Source: Verrucomicrobiota bacterium (lineage in GTDB: Bacteria > Verrucomicrobiota > Verrucomicrobiia > Chthoniobacterales > Chthoniobacteraceae). From it: DNA of 64,000 bases. The stretch is from contig VFJQ01000052.1 of NCBI GenBank assembly GCA_009885995.1, positions 1-64,000 of the forward strand. Direction: 5' to 3'. Positions within the stretch are counted from its first letter, which is position 1. Every line of letters starts with the position of its first letter. Below, one piece after another: positions 1-8,501 of this stretch. The position numbers were made by a program, and so were the translations under genes. The notes below the pieces were generated by a model that was not told where the DNA came from, ran no database searches, and was given only the letters and a program-made list of their open reading frames with translations.

Positions 1-290
1 CGCTTGGCGGACATGCGGCGGACCGAGCGCAGGAGTTCGGCGACCACGGTGGGGCGTTCGCGGATGATGGCGAGCAGATCGCCCGAGACCTTCCCGGCCA
101 GCGCGAGCAGCGTGTCGGGGTCTTCGCCAAGTTCCACCGCCAGGCGCCGGATCATTTCCTCCCCCGGAGGCGGCTGCTCGTCCCGCTCGATCTTGCTGAG
201 GTAGGACGGTTCGAGGCCGACGCGATCCGCGACTTGGCGCAGCGAGAACGACGCATCGCCCGCTGCTTTCTCCAGCCGGCGCTCCCGCAC
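1..290 (-). CDS. XRE-family HTH transcriptional regulator (3' end cut by window edge)
   Basis: Reading leftwards, the translation contains a clear lambda-repressor-type helix-turn-helix: SLRQVADRVGLEPSYLSKIE, followed by a segment typical of this family (LAVELGEDPDTLLALAGKVS). It should be a DNA-binding cytoplasmic regulator; the C-terminus lies outside the window. The only usable start in frame is GTG at 290. The family-like stretch SFGEFVRERR begins upstream of that GTG, where the in-frame ATG (318-320) is followed by a stop at its third codon (ATG AGC TGA). So the start is either the GTG, a non-ATG codon, or the gene carries an early nonsense change. Relatives are often paired with an ImmA/IrrE-type peptidase, which cannot be checked here. 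An imperfect palindrome lies just upstream. Confidence 0.75.
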   Translation of the reverse strand, partial: MRERRLEKAAGDASFSLRQVADRVGLEPSYLSKIERDEQPPPGEEMIRRLAVELGEDPDTLLALAGKVSGDLLAIIRERPTVVAELLRSVRRMSAK

Positions 291-320
291 GAATTCCCCG
301 AATGACTGATCTCAGCTCAT

Positions 321-340
321 GTGTGGAGTAGATACTACAC
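321..340. promoter_or_regulatory. Imperfect palindrome upstream of the XRE regulator
   Basis: The 20 bp reads GTGTGGAGTAGATACTACAC on the + strand. It has a GTAG/CTAC core and GTGT/ACAC ends. Its position just upstream of an XRE repressor-like gene fits an autoregulatory operator. No binding evidence exists beyond symmetry and position. Confidence 0.4.
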
Positions 341-398
341 GCTCGCGAGCCAATCAAAACACTTCCTCAGGCGCCATTCGCCCCAGCTGCCGCTATCG

Positions 399-1682
399 CT
401 AAATCCACGTCCCCGCCGGGAGCGTCCCGTTTTTCGGCACGATCACGATGCCGTCGCGGATGTAGAAATTGTCGCCGTCCATGTGGTCGGGCTTGCCCTC
501 GGGGGTGACGACGCAGCCGTCGCCGATGCGTGCGTTCTTGTCGATGATCGCATGCTCGATCACGCAGTTTTTCCCGATGCCCACATCGGGTGCGCCGCCG
601 CGCGCGGCATTGTCCACATCGTAAAAGTCAGCGCCCATGATGATCGAGTTTCGGATCGTGGTCCCTTCGCTGATGTAGCTGCGGACCCCGATGACGGCGC
701 GCTCGATATGCGCGTCGGTGATGATGCAGCCGTCGGAAATGATCGCCTGCTTGATCTGCGCGCCGTTGATTTTGCTGCCGGGGAGGAAGCGGGCGTGCGT
801 GTAGATCGGCGCGGTGGTGTCGAAGAAATTGAACGGCGGCACCGGGCTGGTGCAGAGCAGGTTCGCCTCGAAGAAGCTGCGGATGGTGCCGATGTCTTCC
901 CAGTAGCTGTCGTAGATGAAGGCCTGCACGCGGGCTTTCTTGATCATCTCGGGGATGACGTGTTTTCCGAAATCGACGTGCGTGTTGTCGAGCGCGTCGA
1001 TGAGTGTCTGGCGGTTGAAGACGTAGATACCCATGCTGGCCTGGAAGAGCTCGGCGTCTTCGGGTTTGTCGAGTTCGCGCAGGAGCTCGGCGGGGATGCG
1101 CAGGGAGTCGAGCAGCGCGGCGTCCGTGGGCTTTTCGTCGAAGCGGGTGATGTTCCGCGCCGCATCGGTGTGAAGAATGCCGAGGTCGCTCGCGAGTTCG
1201 CGCGTGACGGGGAGCGTGGCGATCGTGAGCTCAGCCTTGTTATCGATGTGTTGCTTGAGCACTTCGCCGAAGTCCATGCGGTAGAGCTGATCGCCGCTGA
1301 GGATGACGAAGTATTCGTAGGGATGCTGGAGGAAGTCGCGGAGGTTTTGCCGCACGGCGTCGGCGGTGCCTTGATACCAGTTCGAGTCCGAGGGCGTCTG
1401 CTGCGCGGCGAGGATCTCGACGAAGCTGCGCGAGAAGGTGTCGAACTTGTAGCTAGAGTTGATGTGCTTGTGCAGCGACGTGCTGTTGAACTGCGTGAGC
1501 ACGTAGATGCGGCGCAGGCCGGAGTTGATGCAGTTGCTGATCGGGATATCGACGATGCGATATTTCCCGGCGAGCGGCACGGCGGGCTTCGAGCGCTCCT
1601 TGGTGAGCGGGAAGAGCCGCGTGCCGGCGCCGCCGCCCATGATGACGGCGAGGGTTTTCTCGGAGATGGAGGCGGGAGTCAT
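399..1682 (-). CDS. glgC: Glucose-1-phosphate adenylyltransferase (ADP-glucose pyrophosphorylase)
   Basis: Makes ADP-glucose from glucose 1-phosphate and ATP, the committed step of bacterial glycogen synthesis, in the cytoplasm. The 427-aa length is normal. Residues 16-33 hold the nucleotide-binding loop GGGAGTRLFPLTKERSKP, followed by YRIVDIPISNCINSG, WYQGTADAVRQ and ILSGDQLYRMDF, all hallmarks of the enzyme. The C-terminal third is the left-handed beta-helix type, with isoleucine-rich hexapeptide repeats. It starts with ATG at 1682, 84 bp downstream of the M23 peptidase gene on the same strand, so read-through from that gene is possible. No other glycogen gene is in the window. Confidence 0.97.
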   Translation of the reverse strand: MTPASISEKTLAVIMGGGAGTRLFPLTKERSKPAVPLAGKYRIVDIPISNCINSGLRRIYVLTQFNSTSLHKHINSSYKFDTFSRSFVEILAAQQTPSDSNWYQGTADAVRQNLRDFLQHPYEYFVILSGDQLYRMDFGEVLKQHIDNKAELTIATLPVTRELASDLGILHTDAARNITRFDEKPTDAALLDSLRIPAELLRELDKPEDAELFQASMGIYVFNRQTLIDALDNTHVDFGKHVIPEMIKKARVQAFIYDSYWEDIGTIRSFFEANLLCTSPVPPFNFFDTTAPIYTHARFLPGSKINGAQIKQAIISDGCIITDAHIERAVIGVRSYISEGTTIRNSIIMGADFYDVDNAARGGAPDVGIGKNCVIEHAIIDKNARIGDGCVVTPEGKPDHMDGDNFYIRDGIVIVPKNGTLPAGTWI

Positions 1683-1766
1683 GTGGATACGGGATGAAGG
1701 CCGGCACCATCTTGCGCTGTGCGAGCGGGTGCTGTCAGCATGGTTTTCGTGAAGAGTCTGTGCCGG

Positions 1767-2588
1767 CTACTTGCCGCGCAGGTCGCCGAAACGATCCACG
1801 CGAAATTCGCCCTTCGATTTCGAAGTCGGCGCCTTCGACTCGCTGGTCACCGCCCCGGTGTCGGAGTTCCACCGCACGCCACCGCCGAAGACGATCCGCT
1901 TGCCGCTGCTGGTCGTCGGCGTGGGCTGATCCTTCGTAGTCGTCTTGCTCACCAGCTTGCCCGCTTCCGCGAAGCCGGATTGATTTGGGAAGGTATTGAT
2001 CGGCACGGACACCGTGCGCCCGCCGCCGTCCGAGCGCTGGTGGGTGATGATGAACTGCGTCGGGTCGAAGTAGCTCCGGTAGTCGCGCGGGAACATCGAG
2101 CGATACATCCCGACGCGCAGATCCTTGCGCATCTCGAAATGGAGGTGGGCCGGATATTGGCCGTGCGCCGTGCCGATGGTGCCCACCTTATCGCCCCGGC
2201 CCACGCGCTGGCCTTCCTTCACGAGGATCCTGTGAAGGTGCCCGTAGAGGCTGTCCACGTAGCGTGTGGTGCCGCGCTCCACGTAGGCGTGGCGGACGAT
2301 CACCACATTTCCCCAGCCGGCGCGGAAGTCGCGCGCATAGACCACGAGCCCATTGGCCGTGGAGTAAACGGGATCGCCGAGGTCGGTATCGCCGCCGCCG
2401 ACGCCGTTCCAATCCTCGCCGAGATGCCCATTCGGCCGCATCCCACGCGCCTTGTAATATTTCTTCCCCTCGCCGAGCCCCACGGGCAGGCCGAACCCAT
2501 CGGCGAGCCGGACCGACGCGGTGTCCGCGGCGGAAAGGAACCCGGTGAGGGCGAGCCATGCGGTGAGGCTGAGGATCGTCCGATGCAT
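1767..2588 (-). CDS. Exported M23-family (LytM-type) peptidase
   Basis: A 273-aa protein with an N-terminal hydrophobic signal peptide (cleavage predicted near LSA-AD, residue 20). The M23 zinc-peptidase domain follows: NGHLGEDWNG (H55, D59) and PAHLHFEM (H148, H150) supply metal-binding and catalytic positions, with YGHLH near 115-119. M23 enzymes usually cut peptidoglycan cross-bridges; some lack activity and act as activators, but here the key histidines and the aspartate are present. ATG at 2588 was chosen because it opens directly into the signal peptide; the longer frame upstream is unlike a protein N-terminus. It lies between pcm and glgC, all leftward. Confidence 0.88.
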   Translation of the reverse strand: MHRTILSLTAWLALTGFLSAADTASVRLADGFGLPVGLGEGKKYYKARGMRPNGHLGEDWNGVGGGDTDLGDPVYSTANGLVVYARDFRAGWGNVVIVRHAYVERGTTRYVDSLYGHLHRILVKEGQRVGRGDKVGTIGTAHGQYPAHLHFEMRKDLRVGMYRSMFPRDYRSYFDPTQFIITHQRSDGGGRTVSVPINTFPNQSGFAEAGKLVSKTTTKDQPTPTTSSGKRIVFGGGVRWNSDTGAVTSESKAPTSKSKGEFRVDRFGDLRGK

Positions 2589-2671
2589 TGCGAGGGGAAG
2601 GCTAGGCCGCAAATCCGGGCGCTGGCAACCCCCGGAATTCAGGGATTTCGGGTAAGCGCCCCGTGGCGTGC

Positions 2672-3385
2672 TCAGCGGCTCGGCGCCTTCTGCGCCCGTC
2701 CCGTCATCGGCACGAAGCGCACCGGCAACACCGCGCGGCGTTCCACCTTGCCCCCGCGCTTCACCAGCAGATGCAGCTCCTGCGCGCCCGCCTCGCCCAC
2801 CGGGATGATCATCCGCCCGCCGTCCTTGAGCTGATCGATCAGCGGCTGCGGCACGTGATCCGGCGCGCACGTCACGATCACCGCATCGAACGGCGCCTGC
2901 TCCGGCCAGCCCTGGTAACCATCGCCCGTCTTCACGTGGACATTGCCAAACCCCAGCCGCCGAAGATCCGCCGTGGCGCGCGTCGCCAGCGGCTCCACGA
3001 TCTCGATCGTGAAGACTTCCGCCACGAGCCTCCCCAGCACCGCCGCCTGATACCCCGACCCCGTGCCGATCTCCAGCACGCGGTCGCCCGGTTTCGGCGC
3101 GAGCTGCTCGGTCATGAAAGCTACGATGTAGGGCTGGGAAATCGTCTGCCCGTGCCCGATCGGCAGAGGCCCATCCGAGTAGGCAAAGCGGCGAACTTCC
3201 TCCGGGATGAATTCATGCCGTGGCACCTCGCGCATCGCCTTCAGCACCCGCGCATCGCTCACGTCGCGCGCCGCGATCTGCTCCTTCACCATCGCCTCGC
3301 GGTCCGCGGCGAAGTCCCCACTCGGTGGCTCCGCCCGGCACGACGCGAAGGCGAGGACGGTCAGCAGGAGCAGGTGACGTTTCAT
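2672..3385 (-). CDS. pcm: Exported protein-L-isoaspartate O-methyltransferase
   Basis: Transfers a methyl group from S-adenosylmethionine to isoaspartyl residues of damaged proteins so that they can be repaired. The SAM-binding motif I is VLEIGTGSGYQAAVLGRL (about 103-120), preceded by the conserved IGHGQTISQPYIVAFM. Unlike the common cytoplasmic form, this 237-aa protein begins MKRHLLLLTVLAFASC, a short signal peptide ending in a lipobox-like cysteine (C16), so it is probably a periplasmic lipoprotein. How SAM would be supplied there is unclear; exported pcm homologues are nevertheless known in several phyla. ATG at 3385 opens the signal peptide and is preferred to the upstream in-frame start at 3505. 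Confidence 0.9.
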   Translation of the reverse strand: MKRHLLLLTVLAFASCRAEPPSGDFAADREAMVKEQIAARDVSDARVLKAMREVPRHEFIPEEVRRFAYSDGPLPIGHGQTISQPYIVAFMTEQLAPKPGDRVLEIGTGSGYQAAVLGRLVAEVFTIEIVEPLATRATADLRRLGFGNVHVKTGDGYQGWPEQAPFDAVIVTCAPDHVPQPLIDQLKDGGRMIIPVGEAGAQELHLLVKRGGKVERRAVLPVRFVPMTGRAQKAPSR

Positions 3386-3477
3386 CGCAGCTACGACGAG
3401 CCGCACTCTCCGCCCTCCACCGCGCCCCCGCCAGTCGTGATTACCGCCCCGCTGGCTGGAACAGCCCCAAGCGCTCC

Positions 3478-3675
3478 GCCGCAGCGCCGAAGGCGCGGCA
3501 GACATTAGCCCCGGGCGTCAGCCCGGGGTAAACCGCCCCCCAGGAAATCAGCCCCGGAGGGGCGGCAGAACCCTTCGCCTCGCTCTGTCGCCCCTCCGGG
3601 GCTGGGTCGTTTGAGGATGGGAATCCCCGGGCTGACGCCCGGGGCTAATCTCTGCCGTCCCTGCGGGACTCAACG
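3478..3675. repeat. Nested inverted-repeat unit, copy A
   Basis: A 198-bp unit that recurs at 3793-3993 with high identity. It is a double hairpin. The outer arms run from GGCAGACATTAGCCCCGGGC on the left to a near reverse complement ending CCCGGGGCTAATCTCTGCC. The inner arms are CAGCCCCGGAGGGGCG and CGCCCCTCCGGGGCTG. It ends in CTGCGGGACTCAACG. It contains no open reading frame with protein-like composition. It resembles the palindromic intergenic repeats spread through some bacterial genomes; whether it is mobile, a structured RNA or a terminator cannot be told from two copies. Confidence 0.85.
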
Positions 3676-3683
3676 TCGGCCCC

Positions 3684-3734
3684 GCGAAGCAAAGCTTCGC
3701 CCGCACTTGCGTTCCCAAACGGAGTTTGGAAACG
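3684..3734. repeat. Two short palindromes between the repeat copies
   Basis: GCGAAGC-AAA-GCTTCGC (3684-3700) is a perfect 7-bp stem. It is followed by CGTTCCCAAAC-GGA-GTTTGGAAACG (3710-3734), an 11-bp stem with one mismatch. They sit in the spacer between the two ~200-bp repeat copies and may belong to the same or a second repeat family. The rest of the spacer to 3792 shows no gene. Confidence 0.7.
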
Positions 3735-3792
3735 AGGAGAATCACCGCGACCGAGGGTCATTCGCCCCGAAGCCGGGGTGCGCGACCCCGGT

Positions 3793-3993
3793 GCCGCAGC
3801 GCCGAAAGGCGCGCCAGACATTAGCCCCGGGCTTCAGCCCGGGGAAAACCGACCCCTGACGGGAATCAGCCCCGGAAGGGCGGCAGAACCGTGCGCCTCG
3901 CTCTGTCGCCCCTCCGGGGCTGGGTCGTTTGCGGATGGGAATCCCCGGGCTGACGCCCGGGGCTAATCTCTGCCGTCCCTGCGGGACTCAACG
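3793..3993. repeat. Nested inverted-repeat unit, copy B
   Basis: A 201-bp direct copy of the unit at 3478-3675 with scattered substitutions (for example GGGCTTCAGCCC for GGGCGTCAGCCC). It keeps both the outer and inner inverted arms. Its right end overlaps the last codons of the YdcF-like gene and supplies that gene's TGA stop at 3988-3990. The element therefore abuts or was inserted at the gene's 3' end, or serves as its transcription end. Confidence 0.85.
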
Positions 3994-4662
3994 CGTTTCG
4001 CCGATTCGTATCTGCACCTTCGGGCCGTAAAACTTCGGTTTCGTGCGCAGGATCTGCACATCGATCCAGGCGAGGAGTCGCGAGCCGATTTCGCGCAGGC
4101 GCGTTTTCTTCGACCACTTCCACGAAACCGAAGCGCTGACGAAACCGCACGCGTCCAAGTGATGCGCGGTCGCGAGGTAAATCGCGCGGGGAAGATGAAA
4201 ATCATCGCTGATGATCGTGCAGCGAGTGAGCCCAAACACCGACGTTGCCCGCGCCATCGTGTCGAGCGTGCGAAAGCCCGCGTAATCGAGTGTGATTGCA
4301 TCAGACGGGACACCGCGCTCGATCAACGCGTCGCGCATAGCCGTCGGTTCGTCGTAAGTGCGCCGACTGTTGTCGCCGCTGAGCAGGAGATGTTTGACTT
4401 TGCCTGCCTTGAAAAGGGATGCGGCTGCGTTGATGCGGCCGGCAAAGAATGGATTGCTCCATCGTCCTCCAACCGTCGGCGATGTGCCGAGCACCAGTCC
4501 GATTTCATTTTCGTGCACGTTTTCGACTCGCGTGAAAACTCGGCCGCGCGCTTCGCGAACGATCCACCAATTCACGCCAGCGACGAACGCGATGGCGCAA
4601 ATGGCAAGCGCCAGCAGAACGAACAGGATCTTGCGCACGTCGCTCGGCCGAGACGAGCGCAC
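3988..4662 (-). CDS. YdcF/SanA-like (DUF218) membrane-anchored protein
   Basis: A 224-aa protein with one N-terminal membrane segment (about residues 10-30, ILFVLLALAICAIAFVAGV) and a DUF218-like domain. Visible signatures are the early LVLGTSPTVGGRWSNPFFAGR, then LLLSGDNSRRTYDEPTAMRDALIERGVP and TIISDDFHLPRAIYLA. SanA/YdcF-like proteins are linked to envelope integrity and vancomycin exclusion, but their biochemical role is not settled. It starts with GTG at 4662, 4 bp after the ahcY stop, so it is probably translated with ahcY. A second in-frame GTG 24 bp on is possible. The stop lies inside repeat copy B. Confidence 0.8.
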   Translation of the reverse strand: MRSSRPSDVRKILFVLLALAICAIAFVAGVNWWIVREARGRVFTRVENVHENEIGLVLGTSPTVGGRWSNPFFAGRINAAASLFKAGKVKHLLLSGDNSRRTYDEPTAMRDALIERGVPSDAITLDYAGFRTLDTMARATSVFGLTRCTIISDDFHLPRAIYLATAHHLDACGFVSASVSWKWSKKTRLREIGSRLLAWIDVQILRTKPKFYGPKVQIRIGETR

Positions 4663-4666
4663 CCGC

Positions 4667-6100
<1,434 letters not shown>

Positions 6101-6124
6101 GTGTTTTGGAATGGGTGCTCACAA

Positions 6125-6146
6125 CGCATCTACGCATCGTGATGGG
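6125..6146 (-). promoter_or_regulatory. Motif shared with the metK upstream region
   Basis: On the minus strand the site reads CCCATCACGATGCGT followed by AGATGCG. It matches 17 of 22 positions of the site at 16752-16773 upstream of metK. It has CATC/GATG symmetry and lies 25 bp upstream of the ahcY start. A common regulator of SAM-cycle genes is the likeliest explanation. Confidence 0.55.
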
Positions 6147-6205
6147 ATGATGGATGCAATGGACACCCCGGATCGTCAAAGAGTTTTTCCGGCCCCGAAG
6201 ATCGG

Positions 6206-6236
6206 CGATTGCGCGAGGCTGCCTCACCCGCAATCG
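6206..6236. other. Hairpin between ahcY and the 706-aa gene
   Basis: CGATTGCG (6206-6213) pairs perfectly with CGCAATCG (6229-6236), and GAGG/CCTC pair inside around a CTG loop. It sits a few bases before the likely GTG start of the rightward gene, in the divergent ahcY spacer. It could be a leader structure or an operator. Confidence 0.5.
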
Positions 6237-6244
6237 ATTCGCCC

Positions 6245-8365
6245 GTGAGCAAACACGCCAGGAACCGCCGCGAATGTCCCGCCGCCAGCCGCACGATCAC
6301 CGCCGCCCAGTGCGGCACCACCCGCGGCAGTTCGCGCGCCTGCCCGGCGGACTGCCCGTTCTTCCCATTCACGCCGGCGAACTACGACCAGCACGGCGAG
6401 ATCGAGAGCCGGCTCATTCAAAAGACCTACGAGCGTGCCGCGCGGCTGATGACCGACGCCCAGCGCGAGCGGATGCTGCGGGTGCTCGACGAAACCGGAG
6501 GCGACGACGTGCTCGAAAACCACGCCCGCTTTGCCTGGCTCTACCACGGCGAGCGCGACGCGGGCGGGCACAGCTTTGGCGACCGCTGGCTCGCGGATAA
6601 CTCGGGCAGCCTCACCAACGACGAGCGCGTGCTGCTCGCCGGGATGAACCGGATGCGCCCGGTCGTGTTCGAGCCGTGGCGCATCCTCGACGAGCAGACC
6701 GTGGAAGGCATCGACCTGCTCGATGGCAGCGCGCTGCGCATCGTCGATCGCAGCACCGCTGGCGTGGTCTCGCGCTTCGCGGTGCTGCTCATGCGGGCCT
6801 ACCCGATGCCGCATTACGAGCGCTCCAGCGGCGGCGCGATGCTCGTGCCGGAAGTGCAGGGGTTCGAGCCGGCGGAGATCGTGCGCGAAGTCGTCCGCCA
6901 CCTCGGCGGGCCGTCCGATCCCGCCGGCGAACGCACGTGGCTGGCGGAGCAGTTCGCGCGGGTGTGCGAGGCGCTCGGCGCGGTGAAAATCGCGCGCTGG
7001 CAGCAGACGCTCGCGGCGATCGACGCGCGCCACACGAAGACCGACTACCGCCCGGCGAAAGCCCCGCGTCTTTCCGAGCTGCTCGCGAAACGCAAGGACT
7101 TGACCCCGGAGCCGCCGACGGACGAGGAAATCGCGCTCGGTTTCGACGTCACATTTGCGTGGCTTGATGGCGGGCAGAAAACCGAGCCGGGCCAAATCCC
7201 GCTGCCGCTGCCCGATGCGTCGCCGCGGGCGGTGCTCGGCGAGACGGTGCTCGGCCGCGTGCTCATCGGGCGCGAGCGCGTGCGGATCGAGGCGATGAGC
7301 GGCGAGCGGCACCGCGACTTGCGTGCGCGGTTCGAGCGGCTGGCGGGCGGGATGGTCGAATTCATCGGCGAACGCGTGGACGATCTCGGCCAGCAGCACT
7401 CGCTCCACGAGACGCCTGCCTTCGATCCCGCGCTCGTCCCGCCGCGGCTGATGGAAAATCCCGGGCAACTCACGATCGCCACGCAGCGTGTGCGGATCGA
7501 GGACGATGATTCGAGCGGCGTGCTGCTCGATGTCGTCCGCCGGCAATACGCGCTGTTCCCCGATGCGCCGAACGGCTGGCTCGATGGCCACACTCCGCGC
7601 GCCGCCGCCGCCGATCCCGCGCTGCGCCCGAAGCTCGTCGCGCTGATGAAGCATCACATCTGCGGCACTGACCGCCAGCGGCGCGCGGAGGGGCTCGACA
7701 TCGACCTGAACCCGCTCCTCGCCGACCTCGGCCTGCACGAACTCATCTCCACTCCGCCGCCGCTCGGCGGTGCCGCGGATGAATTCGCCGACCTCGAACT
7801 CGACGACGAAGAGAGAGCGGTCATGGACGAACTCGCCAGCCTCGGCGCCGGCACCGGCCCGCACGCGACGATGCCGCCGCTGAGCGAGAAGACGATCGAC
7901 CTTCGCCTGAGCCAAATGCTCGCCCGGTGGCCGGTCTTCGTCGATGCGATCGACGACGCCGACGCGGCCTTCCCCGGCCTGTTCGACTTCGCGTGGTCGA
8001 TCACCGAGAACTTGCTCGACGACGCCGAATACGACTTCCTGGAAATGCTCCTGACCCGCGCCTGCCATGTGCTGAAGCCGCCCGGCGCGCGTATCGTCCC
8101 GCTGGAGATCGAGCGGATCGCAGCGGGTCTGGCCGCGGCCTTCGCGCAGAGCGCGGAGATCACGCTCAAGGGCAAGGGCGTTCAAACGCTCGAACGCTGG
8201 CTCGCCGATGGCCCGCAGCCCGCGGTGATGATCGACCTCGTCGGCACGCTTTTCGCCGGCTGCGAAAAACTGCGCCGCAAGGAGCGACCGCGCGACGAAG
8301 CGATCCTGACGATCCTCGCCTTCCTCAAGGCCGCGACGGCTGAGATCTCGCGCGCCGCGGCGTGA
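6245..8365 (+). CDS. Conserved-looking hypothetical protein with N-terminal cysteine cluster
   Basis: A 706-aa protein whose function I do not recognise. Near the start it has four cysteines in a compact arrangement (C11, C23, C33, C37, the last two in ACPADCPFFPF), suggesting a small zinc-binding module. The region is followed by NYDQHGEIESRLIQKTYERA. The rest is soluble, acidic and alpha-helical in character, with no membrane segment or signal peptide. GTG at 6245 is preferred because the cysteine module begins right after it; a TTG at 6209 would give a longer start lying over the hairpin. It is transcribed divergently from ahcY and appears monocistronic. Confidence 0.7.
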   Translation: MSKHARNRRECPAASRTITAAQCGTTRGSSRACPADCPFFPFTPANYDQHGEIESRLIQKTYERAARLMTDAQRERMLRVLDETGGDDVLENHARFAWLYHGERDAGGHSFGDRWLADNSGSLTNDERVLLAGMNRMRPVVFEPWRILDEQTVEGIDLLDGSALRIVDRSTAGVVSRFAVLLMRAYPMPHYERSSGGAMLVPEVQGFEPAEIVREVVRHLGGPSDPAGERTWLAEQFARVCEALGAVKIARWQQTLAAIDARHTKTDYRPAKAPRLSELLAKRKDLTPEPPTDEEIALGFDVTFAWLDGGQKTEPGQIPLPLPDASPRAVLGETVLGRVLIGRERVRIEAMSGERHRDLRARFERLAGGMVEFIGERVDDLGQQHSLHETPAFDPALVPPRLMENPGQLTIATQRVRIEDDDSSGVLLDVVRRQYALFPDAPNGWLDGHTPRAAAADPALRPKLVALMKHHICGTDRQRRAEGLDIDLNPLLADLGLHELISTPPPLGGAADEFADLELDDEERAVMDELASLGAGTGPHATMPPLSEKTIDLRLSQMLARWPVFVDAIDDADAAFPGLFDFAWSITENLLDDAEYDFLEMLLTRACHVLKPPGARIVPLEIERIAAGLAAAFAQSAEITLKGKGVQTLERWLADGPQPAVMIDLVGTLFAGCEKLRRKERPRDEAILTILAFLKAATAEISRAAA

Positions 8366-8501
8366 CTTGGAACTCGGCGTTGGCGTGACCGGCATGACGA
8401 ACAACGGGCCTGCCCGAGCGGGTGGGGATTTACCGTCCCCTTACAAAACTCCGGCTTGCTCGTGATGAGGGCTTTACGAGGCGGATGTCAGATGTGGACG
8501 A

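Noticed and set aside
3478-3993. CRISPR array
   Set aside because: Only two large copies with internal inverted arms and a ~117-bp spacer; the unit length and structure do not fit a CRISPR repeat.
6101-6244. SAH riboswitch ahead of ahcY
   Set aside because: The conserved core of that riboswitch could not be found; the leader instead holds a short motif shared with metK, better explained as a protein site.
6224-8404. 726-codon leftward open frame opposite the 706-aa gene
   Set aside because: The rightward frame has a cysteine module and normal protein composition; the opposite frame is rich in Arg/Ala/His with no pattern.
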